Source of the DNA: Paenibacillus silvae
Lineage (GTDB): Bacteria > Bacillota > Bacilli > Paenibacillales > Paenibacillaceae
Assembly (NCBI RefSeq): GCF_014639235.1
Contig: NZ_BMFU01000011.1
Coordinates: forward strand, 83,784-147,783
Direction: 5' to 3'
DNA: 64,000 bases
Below the pieces are notes generated by a model, which saw nothing but the letters and a program-made list of their open reading frames with translations, was not told the DNA's origin and did not search any database. The translations under genes and the position numbers were made by a program. Positions 8,456 to 16,882 of the stretch are shown here, one piece after another (the stretch's first letter is position 1; every line of letters starts with the position of its first letter).

Positions 8456-9340
8456 TTACCGATGGAACAGCTGCAGATGATGCTTGAGATTCGTAAACGT
8501 TGCCGGCAGTGATCCGCCCAGCTCTCCGTCCAGATTCAGCAGCACATGTCCTGGTGAGGTCACTTCCATATGATCGGTCTGGAAATGCAAAACCTTCTTG
8601 TCATTCAGATGCTCCCCACGCAGCGCCAGCGTAACGAGACGGATCATGTCGGCCAGGTTACACTTGCGCACTGCAATCACATCGAGCATCCCGTCATCAA
8701 TGGTTGCACCGGGAGCAAGCTTCTCGAAGCCGCCGACGGAATTGGTATTGGCAATGAGGAACAGCATGAATTCATCATGAATTTCTTCCTGTCCGTTCGC
8801 ACGAATGATCAGCTCCTGTGGGGACAGGTTCGACATCTTTTCGATGCCCTTCATATAATAGGCCAGCTGCCCGATCATCGTTTTCAGACGACTCGGCACT
8901 TCATAGGTTAACTCGGTTAACGACCCGCCACCTGCAATATTAATAAAATATTTATCATTGGCCTTGCCCAGATCAAGCGGACGTGTCTGCTGATGAATGA
9001 CCAGATCCACGTAATCTTCCCATTGTCTTGGAATACCAAGCGCACGCGCAAAATCATTCGTCGTTCCCAGAGGAAATACACCCAGCGGCGGACGGTTCTC
9101 CCGTTCAGCCATGCCGTTAATGACCTCATACAACGTGCCGTCGCCGCCTGCCGCAATAATCATGTCATATCCGCGTTCAATGGCCAGCTCCGCTTCCCGG
9201 GTTGCATCCCCTTCACCCGTTGTTGCATGACAGGAAGCCTCAATACCGCCTTGATCCAGACGCTGCAAAATATCTGCCAGACGTTTCTTCATTTCTTCCC
9301 GGCCGGAGGTCGGATTATATATTAATCGAGCTCTTTTCAT
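8456..9340 (-). CDS. dagK: Diacylglycerol/lipid kinase, DagK family
   Basis: This family phosphorylates diacylglycerol to phosphatidic acid at the membrane, recycling lipid released during lipoteichoic acid synthesis. The protein has NPTSG (9-13), the nucleotide-binding GGDGTLYEV (from residue 65) and PLGTTNDFARALG, typical of the DAGKc fold, and at about 294 residues is normal length. I chose ATG 9340 because AGGTGG lies 8 nt upstream; a GTG four codons earlier would overlap that site. In many Bacillota dagK lies next to the rRNA methyltransferase gene, as here with rlmCD, although a 1.1-kb repeat region separates the two. The YegS/BmrU group is the alternative name for the same fold. Confidence 0.9.
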   Translation of the reverse strand: MKRARLIYNPTSGREEMKKRLADILQRLDQGGIEASCHATTGEGDATREAELAIERGYDMIIAAGGDGTLYEVINGMAERENRPPLGVFPLGTTNDFARALGIPRQWEDYVDLVIHQQTRPLDLGKANDKYFINIAGGGSLTELTYEVPSRLKTMIGQLAYYMKGIEKMSNLSPQELIIRANGQEEIHDEFMLFLIANTNSVGGFEKLAPGATIDDGMLDVIAVRKCNLADMIRLVTLALRGEHLNDKKVLHFQTDHMEVTSPGHVLLNLDGELGGSLPATFTNLKHHLQLFHR

Positions 9341-9790
9341 CTGATACGCCACCTATTCCACATTATCCATGAGTCGGAACGACCTCATCCGCTTTGTTTA
9401 CTTTTCAGTAAAGGCCGCCATTTAACACAACATTAAACTTCAATTCATCCCGCCCAAACAATACGTTCCACATTCATATCTATGCCAAAGGAATTTCGTC
9501 TCATTCCTTAGACCGCTGCTTCTATCATATCACCAAACGTAAAGATGTCCTAGCCTGTAATCCACAACTCGTTTTTGCAAAATAACCCGCTATCCTTCCA
9601 TTCTGCCCGCCTGAACACGAATTAATCTCTCCTACCCTTTCAGGCATCCTTTGATGATGACATAAATATACCGCAAATTTACAAATCTCAATATAAAAAT
9701 ATAAATATAATCAATATTTTTCCAGTAAGATGTGAGTACATGCCTCATACATAACAACCAGCACGCCAATATGTCGCAAAGGAGAATTGC

Positions 9791-10519
9791 ATGATGAACA
9801 AAACGAAGAAACTTGTACTGATGCTCATGGTCACCCTCCTCGCCTGTATGCCTCTGGTTACTACCGCCGATGCGGCCGTGATCAACCATGATCAGGTCGT
9901 CGGCTTTCAGGAGGTCACACCCGTGACCGCTACACAGATTACGGCGAAACGTTTCCAGCCGTTTCTAAAGGTCTACCATGGATGCGTGCCTTTCCCCGCT
10001 GTAGATGCACAGGGCAACACCAGTGCCGGCTTGGCAACATCAGGATCACACAATGGCGGCTGCAGCTCCAATCTGGGCCAGGTCTACTCCCGCTCAGCTT
10101 GGCATAATGGAGTGTGGGCGATCATGTACGCATGGTATTTTCCGAAAGACAATCCATCTCCCGGATTCGGACATCGTCATGATTGGGAAGGCATTGTCGT
10201 TTGGGTAGACAATCCCGCTGTAGCCAATCCGAAAGTGCTCTCCGTCGCCTATTCCGGCCACGGCCAGTTCACGAACGTAGCTCCAAGCTCAAGCAATATG
10301 CAGGGGGATCATCCGAAAATCTCCTACAACAGCACCTGGCCGCTTAACCATGAGCTCGGTGTAACCAATGTGGTCGGAGGAACTCAGCCGCTGATCGGTT
10401 GGGATGATCTGACTTCGGCCGCACGCAATGCACTGAATACAACGGACTTTGGCAGTGCCAATGTACCATTTAACGATAACAACTTTACGAACAACCTGAA
10501 TAAGGCTTGGTTTAGATAA
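9791..10519 (+). CDS. Secreted NLP (NPP1/Nep1-like) family protein
   Basis: NLPs are secreted proteins of plant-associated microbes; many bind plant sphingolipids and permeabilise dicot membranes. The protein has a signal peptide (residues 1-28, lysine-rich start, hydrophobic core, cleavage near ADA-A), the family hallmark heptapeptide GHRHDWE at 127-133, and two cysteines (65 and 91) as in type 1 NLPs. Its length, 242 residues, is normal. AAAGGAG precedes a double ATG; the first is taken. It is transcribed alone on the plus strand between minus-strand genes, with a terminator at 10680. Cytolytic activity cannot be judged from sequence. Confidence 0.9.
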   Translation: MMNKTKKLVLMLMVTLLACMPLVTTADAAVINHDQVVGFQEVTPVTATQITAKRFQPFLKVYHGCVPFPAVDAQGNTSAGLATSGSHNGGCSSNLGQVYSRSAWHNGVWAIMYAWYFPKDNPSPGFGHRHDWEGIVVWVDNPAVANPKVLSVAYSGHGQFTNVAPSSSNMQGDHPKISYNSTWPLNHELGVTNVVGGTQPLIGWDDLTSAARNALNTTDFGSANVPFNDNNFTNNLNKAWFR

Positions 10520-10529
10520 TTCATTGTTT

Positions 10530-10632
10530 ATTCTTGATCTGAACCAAAGACTTTACACGGCCCGCTTCAATGGCGAATAACCTTGAGAGCCGCTGTTATC
10601 CCAAGATTTTATCCGAATCCCTTTCCTATCTT
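10530..10632 (+). repeat. Truncated copy of the hairpin (MITE-like) family
   Basis: The stretch matches the left half of the full copies: a TTTACAC block, GAATAACCTT, then CGCTGTTATCCC.AGATTTT and GAATCCCTTTCC. The right arm is missing. Confidence 0.65.
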
Positions 10633-10679
10633 AACTGCTTACTGACTAAGCTTTGCCTAACTAAAAATCCGAGCCAAAA

Positions 10680-10705
10680 AACCACGTCCTCGGACGTGGT
10701 TTTCA
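10680..10705. terminator. Bidirectional terminator between the NLP gene and cbiX
   Basis: AACCACGTCC and GGACGTGGTT form a tight hairpin with a 2-nt loop, flanked by A residues on the left and T residues on the right. It can serve both convergent genes. Confidence 0.8.
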
Positions 10706-10759
10706 TTATGCTGACTGGATGCCTTACAATTAAAATTAAAAGCCATTGCCGTGCATTCC

Positions 10760-11539
10760 TTAATCCTGAGCACTATTACACTGGTCCAGCAAATACTGAA
10801 TTTGCCGTTCCAGCCACTGACCAAGCAGCGGATGAGGTAACAACGTTTCCCCACTATATGCATAGTCCAGACCTTGAAGCCGATCCGTAATGACATGACG
10901 CGTGAAATAACCGGCGCTCAGAAACAGCGGTGCCACAATTACACGGCTTCCACGCTCTTCGCTCCAGTATTTCGCCTTGTCATGCACACTCTCGGGATTA
11001 AGCAGCGCGTAATCTGTATGAGCTACACCGCTAATATCTTGCACGCGTCGAGCAAGAGAAGCTATGCCGGCTTCCCAGCGCTGGCGAAATCCGTCATGGA
11101 TGCTTCCATGTCCAATGAGCAGGATGGTCTCCTGTTCGGGCTGCTGTGACAGTGACTGGACCTTGTCCCACACCATTACCGCAATATCAGGATCATCATC
11201 CACCGGATAACCAAAATGAACCCGGGCCTTCACCTCAAATGGTTCGAGATCAGTTTCCCGTTCTGGGGCTTCCTTGGCTCCAATCGCGTATTCAATCTCA
11301 TCCACATGTGTGCTTCCAGACGAAACAAAGAGAGGTACAACGAGCAGATCCGTTACACCTTGAGCTTCCAGCCGGTTGATACCGTCCTGAATTAAACGTC
11401 CATTCACGAGTTCCAGAAATCCAGCTTCAACAGGCAGCGGCTCGGGCAGATTCAGCCGGGAAATCGCGTCATCGACGGATTCAACCCAGGTCTTCTCCTG
11501 AGAACCGTGACTAATGATGAGTACACCCGGCTTCTTCAT
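10760..11539 (-). CDS. cbiX: Sirohydrochlorin chelatase, CbiX family
   Basis: CbiX/SirB-type chelatases insert cobalt or iron into sirohydrochlorin for cobalamin or siroheme synthesis. The 259-residue protein is a tandem of two CbiX-like halves: the first begins GVLIISHGSQEKTW and has VPLFVSSGSTHVDEIEYAIG, the second has ILLIGHGSIHDGFRQRW and VAPLFLSAGYFTRHVI, with the metal-binding histidines visible. No other tetrapyrrole gene is nearby, so metal preference cannot be assigned from context. It follows the yerC-like regulator gene by only a few base pairs and is probably in its operon. Confidence 0.85.
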   Translation of the reverse strand: MKKPGVLIISHGSQEKTWVESVDDAISRLNLPEPLPVEAGFLELVNGRLIQDGINRLEAQGVTDLLVVPLFVSSGSTHVDEIEYAIGAKEAPERETDLEPFEVKARVHFGYPVDDDPDIAVMVWDKVQSLSQQPEQETILLIGHGSIHDGFRQRWEAGIASLARRVQDISGVAHTDYALLNPESVHDKAKYWSEERGSRVIVAPLFLSAGYFTRHVITDRLQGLDYAYSGETLLPHPLLGQWLERQIQYLLDQCNSAQD

Positions 11540-11542
11540 AAA

Positions 11543-11833
11543 TTAGCGCCCCAGGCGTTCCAGCGTCATTTTATAACCATCATTGCCGTAATTCAGACAA
11601 CGCTTCACACGCGAGATTGTAGCTGTGCTCGCGCCAGTCTCCGCCTCAATCTGGTTATATGTATTGCCTTTACCAAGCATACGTGCCACTTCCAGACGCT
11701 GGGACATGGATTGAATCTCGTTTACGGTGCAGAGGTCATCAAAAAAGACATAACACTCCTCAATATCCTTCAGTGTCAGGATGGCCTCGAATAGTTGTTC
11801 TATACTTTTATCATTTAGCTTTTTCAGCTGCAT
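11543..11833 (-). CDS. yerC: TrpR-like YerC/YecD family transcriptional regulator
   Basis: This 96-residue protein belongs to the TrpR-fold YerC/YecD group. It has the conserved CTVNEIQSMSQRLEVARMLGKGNTYNQIE segment and a helix-turn-helix in GASTATISRVKRCLN. Members are thought to be DNA-binding repressors whose ligands are mostly unknown. Its start ATG follows GGGGATG. A good sigma-A promoter with a nested direct repeat lies 37-65 bp upstream, a natural site for autoregulation (inference). cbiX is the next gene and is probably co-transcribed. Confidence 0.88.
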   Translation of the reverse strand: MQLKKLNDKSIEQLFEAILTLKDIEECYVFFDDLCTVNEIQSMSQRLEVARMLGKGNTYNQIEAETGASTATISRVKRCLNYGNDGYKMTLERLGR

Positions 11834-11861
11834 TTATTTATCATCCCCTAGCGGTTACTGT

Positions 11862-11898
11862 GTACCTACATTGTACCTACCCTGAGTTGGTATTTCAA
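11862..11898 (-). promoter_or_regulatory. yerC promoter with embedded direct repeat
   Basis: On the minus strand TTGAAA (11893-11898) and TACAAT (11870-11875) are separated by 17 bp. The -10 box is bracketed by two GTAGGTAC copies (11862-11869 and 11873-11880) spaced 11 bp apart, one helical turn. Confidence 0.65.
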
Positions 11899-11946
11899 GC
11901 GTTAACGATTTCACGCACTACAGAATAAAAACACATGTTAACGCTT
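11897..11946. promoter_or_regulatory. Perfect 10-bp inverted repeat upstream of yerC
   Basis: AAGCGTTAAC (11897-11906) and GTTAACGCTT (11937-11946) are exact inverted copies 30 bp apart. They could be paired operators or a hairpin. The rest of 11947-12331 shows no gene on either strand. Confidence 0.5.
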
Positions 11947-12331
11947 ACAAATAGGATCATTGTCCTCCCCTCATGGACATTACCCCTAAATATCGCAGTT
12001 TATCCCCATTTATAGGGAACCATATCCGATTAATCTTCTAGGATTTTATGAAACTTAATTGTGACGAATTTGTGTCAAAATTTTATTTTTCTTCCTCAAG
12101 TTACATCCCCGCTCCTCACACCTCCTCTGCGCCCAAATCCGCAAATATCCCGTTTCCCGTGACACTCGCCTACGCCGCCTCTCCGCGAATGACATACAGT
12201 ATATCAAAAGGGAGTTCCACCTTGCTTGTTGTTTCCTTATTTCACTCCAATGATATCTTGGTAAAAATCCATTCCGGGATCCTCGGTGGAACGCAATTCC
12301 GAAATCCAATATAGAAGGAACGTGATCGTTC

Positions 12332-12961
12332 ATGCCACAGCATTATTACCATCGTCAACCGGGAACACGGCCGCGGCCGGCTCCTCCTGGTCATCGGCAG
12401 GCCCATACATCGGTCTATGTACCTTATGGTGTCCCGCGTTCTCTGAATGAAGCCCAGATTCAGCCGATGTATCCTGGGGTTGATCCGCATTATCCGGGTT
12501 TCGCTGAAGTCGAAGCATCCGGTCTTGTGCCTTACGGGCAAGGTGCACCTGGTGGAGGCTTTCTGGGAGGCAGCACTCCAGTTACCCCTGTTGTTCCAGC
12601 CCAGACACCCGCATCTTCAGGTAGTTCAGGCTTTTCCCTCGCGAATCTGGGGGAGCTCAAAGGCATGATTGACCGCTTCGGCGGTATTGACGGCATTATG
12701 AACGGTGTAGCCAAGATGCAGAAGGTCGTTGGCGGCATTCAGCAGATGGCACCGATGATGAAGCTTGTCATGGGCATTCTGCCTTTTGGCAAAAATAAAA
12801 ATAGCAGCAGTGAAGCAGACGCTGATTTCGAGGAATATTCCAAGCCTCGCCCGCGCAAGCGCCGCAAACAAACGAACGGCAAGCAGCGCAAACGCAACTC
12901 TTCTCCGGTACGCCGCAAAAACTCAACTGCAAAACCGCGCCCCAAAAGACGCAAAAGCTAG
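12332..12961 (+). CDS. Uncharacterised protein with Gly/Pro-rich N-terminus and basic tail
   Basis: I do not recognise a function. The 209-residue protein has a His/Pro/Tyr/Gly-rich first 90 residues, a central conserved-looking helix region (about 107-152, LGELKGMIDRFGGIDG then VGGIQQMAPMMKLVMG), and a strongly basic tail of Lys/Arg clusters from about residue 170 (KPRPRKRRK, KPRPKRRKS). The layout resembles YqfQ/VrrA-type Bacillus proteins, though this is a weak comparison. The basic tail suggests binding to nucleic acid or another polyanion, possibly in the spore. An AAGGA ribosome site lies about 11 nt upstream of the ATG and a clear terminator follows, so it is a monocistronic gene. Confidence 0.75.
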   Translation: MPQHYYHRQPGTRPRPAPPGHRQAHTSVYVPYGVPRSLNEAQIQPMYPGVDPHYPGFAEVEASGLVPYGQGAPGGGFLGGSTPVTPVVPAQTPASSGSSGFSLANLGELKGMIDRFGGIDGIMNGVAKMQKVVGGIQQMAPMMKLVMGILPFGKNKNSSSEADADFEEYSKPRPRKRRKQTNGKQRKRNSSPVRRKNSTAKPRPKRRKS

Positions 12962-12968
12962 TTCCCTT

Positions 12969-13011
12969 CAGACACCCCCTCTGCGAAGGCGGGTGTCTGA
13001 ATAATTTTTTT
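12969..13011 (+). terminator. Intrinsic terminator
   Basis: CAGACACCC and GGGTGTCTG arms are followed by AATAA and eight T residues, 8 bp after the stop codon of the basic-tailed protein. Confidence 0.88.
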
Positions 13012-13064
13012 CAGAATAAATACTAAGAACCTATGTTCCCATGCACAGTAGATGAGGTATAATA

Positions 13065-13253
13065 TATAAGTTGAACTCTTCATTTACACGTTAACGGAGA
13101 GGACAGAAAAAACCTGAAAAAGCGGAGCGGTCGCCTTTATCACCGGATTTTCCCCTTTGGAAAAGGGAATCGAAAAAATCTGGGGATAACCGCTACTCTC
13201 CAGGTTATTCTGTCATCGGAGTGGTCTGTGTAAAATCTTTAGTTCAACTTATA
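13065..13253 (-). repeat. Hairpin (MITE-like) element, copy 1
   Basis: The terminal inverted repeats TATAAGTTGAACT (13065-13077) and AGTTCAACTTATA (13241-13253) are perfect in this copy. Inside, the minus strand carries the family core CGGTTATCCCCAGATTTTTT, GATTCCC and the pairing arm TCCGGTGATAAAGGCG. The element is 189 bp long and lies upstream of alkC. Confidence 0.85.
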
Positions 13254-13281
13254 CTAGAGAATACATATAAGGAGGCAGACC

Positions 13282-14370
13282 ATGGAACTGTTCAAAGACA
13301 AATATACCCCCGCTCTGGTTGATCGGACCGCTGACCAGCTTCGCCAGTTTTACCCACAGCTGCAGACACAGCAATTTCGTGAGTTAATCTTCGCCGAGGG
13401 CTGGGAAACACTCGAATTCAAGGCAAGGATTCGCCGCATTACGGAAGCTTTGACTCAGGTGCTTCCAGCAGACTATGAAGAAGCATTACATATTATCGGG
13501 CAGGCAGCCCCGCAGCTGCGAGGTGTTGAGTTTCTTTTCATACCTGACTTCATTGAAGTGAATGGACTTGCGCCAGACAGGTACGAGCTATCCATGAAGT
13601 ATCTTGCGCTTGTTACACCTTATTCCAGCTCGGAGTTTGCGGTGCGCCCCTTTATTCAGCGTTACCCTCTCCAGACGATCAAACAACTGATGGAATGGAC
13701 GGAAAGCAGTGATGAGCATATTCGCAGGTTAGCCAGTGAAGGCAGCCGCCCTCGTTTGCCATGGGGAGCCAAGCTTGGTGAATTTATTGCTGATCCCACG
13801 CCGGTGCTTCCCATTTTGCATGCACTCCGGCAGGACAGCTCTCTGTATGTACGAAAAAGTGTCGCCAATCACCTGAACGATATCTCCAAAGATCATGCCG
13901 ATCTTGTGCTGGATTTAGCTCAGTCCTGGCATGGCCAGCATCCGCATACGGACTGGATTATCCGTCATGCGAGTCGTTCACTGCTCAAAAAAGGGCATCC
14001 CGCTGCATTAAGCTTGTTCGGCTACAACAAACAGGAAGCTGTTGATATTGAGAACCTGAAGCTGGAACGGGATACCATTGCGACAGGGGAGGAGCTTCAT
14101 TTTTCATTCGATGTGGTCAATACAAGCGGGGAGCCGCAGATGCTGCGGATTGAATATGAGATCGGTTATATGAAGGCTAACGGCAAGCAGGCACCCAAGC
14201 GCTTCAAATGCTCTGACAGAATGTATGCGGAAGGCCGCACGCAAGTCGCGACCAAGCAATCCTTCAAGCTGATCACTACTCGCAAATTTTACGCGGGACT
14301 CCATACGCTCACTATTTTTGTGAACGGGCAGGAAACGCAAACCGCTTCTTTTGTGCTTGAAGTAGACTAA
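13282..14370 (+). CDS. alkC: DNA alkylation repair protein, AlkC-type DNA glycosylase
   Basis: AlkC/AlkD glycosylases use HEAT-like repeats to excise alkylated bases such as 3-methyladenine without base flipping. The first 245 residues are helical repeats with the family signature ASEGSRPRLPWG and VRKSVANHLNDISKDH. A C-terminal region from about residue 255 (LHFSFDVVNTSG to TASFVLEVD) reads as an Ig-like beta domain, which marks the AlkC branch. The ATG at 13282 follows AAGGAGG by 8 nt. It is preceded by a MITE-like copy and followed by a DnaA-box cluster. The AlkC assignment rests on the signature and the Ig-like tail. Confidence 0.85.
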   Translation: MELFKDKYTPALVDRTADQLRQFYPQLQTQQFRELIFAEGWETLEFKARIRRITEALTQVLPADYEEALHIIGQAAPQLRGVEFLFIPDFIEVNGLAPDRYELSMKYLALVTPYSSSEFAVRPFIQRYPLQTIKQLMEWTESSDEHIRRLASEGSRPRLPWGAKLGEFIADPTPVLPILHALRQDSSLYVRKSVANHLNDISKDHADLVLDLAQSWHGQHPHTDWIIRHASRSLLKKGHPAALSLFGYNKQEAVDIENLKLERDTIATGEELHFSFDVVNTSGEPQMLRIEYEIGYMKANGKQAPKRFKCSDRMYAEGRTQVATKQSFKLITTRKFYAGLHTLTIFVNGQETQTASFVLEVD

Positions 14371-14415
14371 GGCTGCGTTTAAGGCAGAACTGGTCGCATA
14401 TTTTAATCTTTTTAC

Positions 14416-14463
14416 TTATGCACAGTTATGTATCTACGAGAAAACTTATTCACATGTGGATAG
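14416..14463. promoter_or_regulatory. DnaA-box cluster 1 (three boxes)
   Basis: TTATGCACA (14416-14424) and TTATTCACA (14446-14454) match the TTATNCACA consensus exactly, and TGTGGATAG (14455-14463) is the reverse complement of CTATCCACA. They lie within 48 bp between alkC and corA. Confidence 0.65.
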
Positions 14464-14506
14464 AACAATAAAATGAGACAAGAAGACAGGGGCCACAAGC
14501 CCCTGC

Positions 14507-15466
14507 CTACTTGAACCAGCCACGCTTTACAAACCACGCCACCATGCAGCCGCCCAGTACAAACATCAGCAGCAGCACGGCACCATATCCGTACTTCCAC
14601 TGCAGCTCTGGCATATGGGTGAAGTTCATTCCATAGATACCGGCAATCAAGGTGAGCGGCATAAATACGGTAGTAATCACGGTTAAAGTTTTCATAATCT
14701 GATTCATGCGGTTAGAGTTCAGCGAAATATAGCTGTCGCGCAGATCAGCCGTCATCTCTCGATCCGCTTCAATCATATCTGTCAGCTTGAGCAAATGGTC
14801 ATATATATCAGTAAAATACACCGTATGCTCCCCTGATCGCTGGACATGCTGTGAATTCACGACCCGATAGAGCAGATCACGCATCGGAACAACGGTGCGT
14901 CTCAGCTTCAGCAGTCGACTTCTCAGATCAAATACCTGATTCATCAGTTCCTCTACCGACTCCTGACCGCCGCGGTTTTCCAATTCAGCCAGCTCATCCT
15001 CAATGGCAAACAGGGACGGAAAATAATGATCCACCAGCTTGTCCATCACGGTATAGGCTGCCGCGACCGGCCCTCTTGCCCAGATGGTTCGTTCATGTGC
15101 ATGCTGCAGCAAACGATCCCAGGCTTCATCTACTTCTTCCAGCTTCCCATGATGAAAAGACACCAGAAAGTTGGCTCCCAGAAACAAATCCACCTCTTCG
15201 GCCTCCAGTGTGACCGGATTCAGTGCATGCAGCACGAGAAACTGCAAATTCTCATAATAGTCCAGCTTGGGCCGCTGCAAGACATGCATACAGTCCTCAA
15301 TCGCTAACGGGTGAAAATGAAAATAGCTGTCCAGCAATCGGCTTTCTTCTTCTGTCGGCTGGTTGAAATCTGCCCATACCCATGCATAATCGCTCAATTC
15401 CAGCTGCTCAAGCGGCATGTTCACGGTAACCTGGTGATCCCGCGTAATTGCAAGTGTACGAATCAT
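14507..15466 (-). CDS. corA: CorA-family magnesium/divalent cation transporter
   Basis: CorA forms pentameric channels for Mg2+ or related cations. The protein has a large acidic cytoplasmic N-terminal domain and two C-terminal membrane segments, with the signature GMN loop in AGIYGMNFTHMPE (about 277-289) after the first segment and a basic end (VKRGWFK). Length, about 319 residues, is normal. ATG 15466 is taken; a GTG four codons upstream is possible since AGGACG spacing fits neither perfectly. It is flanked by DnaA-box clusters. Its 5' region holds a composite palindrome rather than a recognisable M-box riboswitch. ZntB-like zinc transport is a less likely alternative. Confidence 0.9.
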   Translation of the reverse strand: MIRTLAITRDHQVTVNMPLEQLELSDYAWVWADFNQPTEEESRLLDSYFHFHPLAIEDCMHVLQRPKLDYYENLQFLVLHALNPVTLEAEEVDLFLGANFLVSFHHGKLEEVDEAWDRLLQHAHERTIWARGPVAAAYTVMDKLVDHYFPSLFAIEDELAELENRGGQESVEELMNQVFDLRSRLLKLRRTVVPMRDLLYRVVNSQHVQRSGEHTVYFTDIYDHLLKLTDMIEADREMTADLRDSYISLNSNRMNQIMKTLTVITTVFMPLTLIAGIYGMNFTHMPELQWKYGYGAVLLLMFVLGGCMVAWFVKRGWFK

Positions 15467-15524
15467 GGAGTAGACCACGTCCTTGTCTCTTGTCGAAGTT
15501 CTTCCCTATTCCATCATACAACGT

Positions 15525-15606
15525 CAAGCCACATACGTCTGCTTTACGGAGTAAGTCATCGCTGCGAATGTATTACTTTATATGACTTATCGTGGCTTGT
15601 GGCTTG
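15525..15606. repeat. Nested palindrome in the corA 5' region
   Basis: CAAGCCAC (15525-15532) pairs with GTGGCTTG (15592-15599), and inside it TAAGTCAT (15552-15559) pairs with ATGACTTA (15582-15589). GTGGCTTG is repeated in tandem at 15599-15606. It could be a structured leader RNA or an operator pair. Confidence 0.5.
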
Positions 15607-15623
15607 ATATGACAAACACAAAC

Positions 15624-15648
15624 AAAAAAAGCCAACCCGGTTGGCTTC
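15624..15648 (-). terminator. Terminator of the DUF47-pit operon
   Basis: AGCCAACC and GGTTGGCT form a hairpin; the minus strand then reads seven T residues. Confidence 0.85.
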
Positions 15649-15659
15649 TCTCATTTCCC

Positions 15660-15854
15660 CTATCCACACAGTTTCCTGTATCCACAGGAAGATTTCTTTT
15701 GGTTTATCATTCCACGGATGGCTATCCACATATCCAGCCTGTCCACAATTTCGTGCACAGCCTATTTTCCATATCATTGTTTAATTATCCACATATCCCG
15801 ATATTGACATGGTTATAAACAGACCATTGTTCGGTTTTCTAAAACATATCCACG
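15660..15854. promoter_or_regulatory. DnaA-box cluster 2 (at least six boxes)
   Basis: CTATCCACA (15660), GTATCCACA (15678), CTATCCACA (15722), CTGTCCACA (15739), the perfect TTATCCACA (15785) and ATATCCACG (15846) all lie on the plus strand in the same direction within 195 bp. TCGTGCACA at 15751 is a weaker match. No gene lies in this gap. Confidence 0.7.
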
Positions 15855-15878
15855 GTTGTGTTGCTTTATATGAGCGGT

Positions 15879-16868
15879 TTAGAAAATAATCCAGTACAGC
15901 AATCCCGCAAGAGCTCCGGAAATTGGAATCGTTATAAACCACGTAATAATTATACGGCCGGCCAGTCCCCATTTTACCGCCGAAAAGCGCTTAGCCGAAC
16001 CTACACCCAGAATCGCGGATGTAATCGCATGGGTAGTACTTACCGGAAGGTGAAGCAACGTTGCCGAGAAAATAACCGAGGCCGCGGACAAATCTGCTGC
16101 AAAGCCGTTAATCGGTTCGATTTTGAAAATTTTCGTGCCCATCGTTTTGATGATTTTCCATCCACCAATGGACGTTCCCAGTGCCATCGCAGTGGCCGCC
16201 GAAATTTTTACCCACAGCGGTACTTCGAGATGATCCTGTACTTTAGCTGCGACAAGCGCGAACGTAATGATCCCCATGGCCTTCTGCGCATCGTTAGTAC
16301 CGTGCGTGAATGCCTGCAGTGCAGCTGTGAAAATCTGTACCGTACGGAAGCCCTTATTGACGTTATGCGGGCTTCGTTTGGCAAATACATACTTGAGAAT
16401 CGTCATGACGATATAACCGATTGCAAAAGCAATCAGAGGTGATAACAGCAAACCGCCTACAATATCAATGAAGCCTGTCCATTTCACTTTGTCCGAACCT
16501 GCTCCAACGAGTACAGCACCCGCGAGCGCGCCGATCAGCGCATGTGAAGAGGAAGAAGGAATTCCAAACCACCATGTCACCAGATTCCATATGATCGCGG
16601 CGATCAAGGTGACTATGACGACCTCGATGCCGTTATCCAGCTTGGTGGGGTCCGTCACACTCCCCCCAATCGTCTTCGCTACACCTGTAAACATCATTGC
16701 ACCGACAAAGTTCATCACAGCCGCCAGAAGAATAGCCCGGCGCGGCGTCAATGCACGTGTTGATACCGAAGTTGCGATGGCATTGGCTGTATCGTGAAAC
16801 CCATTAATGAAGTCAAACGCCAGTGCAAGGAAGACGACTATACCTAATACCCAAATCGTTGTTTCCAT
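15879..16868 (-). CDS. pit: Low-affinity inorganic phosphate transporter, Pit family
   Basis: Pit permeases import phosphate with protons as metal-phosphate complexes. The 329-residue protein is almost wholly hydrophobic and carries both family signatures: FDFINGFHDTANAIATSVST near the N-terminus and FTHGTNDAQKAMGII in the second half, with AFIIPSSSSHALIG-like and PVSTTHAITSAILG loops. The ATG follows AAGGAG. It lies 14 bp after the DUF47 gene, an arrangement common to Pit transporters and their PhoU-like regulators, so they form one operon ending at the hairpin at 15624-15648. Confidence 0.92.
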   Translation of the reverse strand: METTIWVLGIVVFLALAFDFINGFHDTANAIATSVSTRALTPRRAILLAAVMNFVGAMMFTGVAKTIGGSVTDPTKLDNGIEVVIVTLIAAIIWNLVTWWFGIPSSSSHALIGALAGAVLVGAGSDKVKWTGFIDIVGGLLLSPLIAFAIGYIVMTILKYVFAKRSPHNVNKGFRTVQIFTAALQAFTHGTNDAQKAMGIITFALVAAKVQDHLEVPLWVKISAATAMALGTSIGGWKIIKTMGTKIFKIEPINGFAADLSAASVIFSATLLHLPVSTTHAITSAILGVGSAKRFSAVKWGLAGRIIITWFITIPISGALAGLLYWIIF

Positions 16869-16882
16869 TAGTCTCTGGCTCC

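Noticed and set aside
15480..15660. An M-box (Mg2+) riboswitch ahead of corA
   Set aside because: The conserved M-box segments are not recognisable; only nested palindromes are seen.
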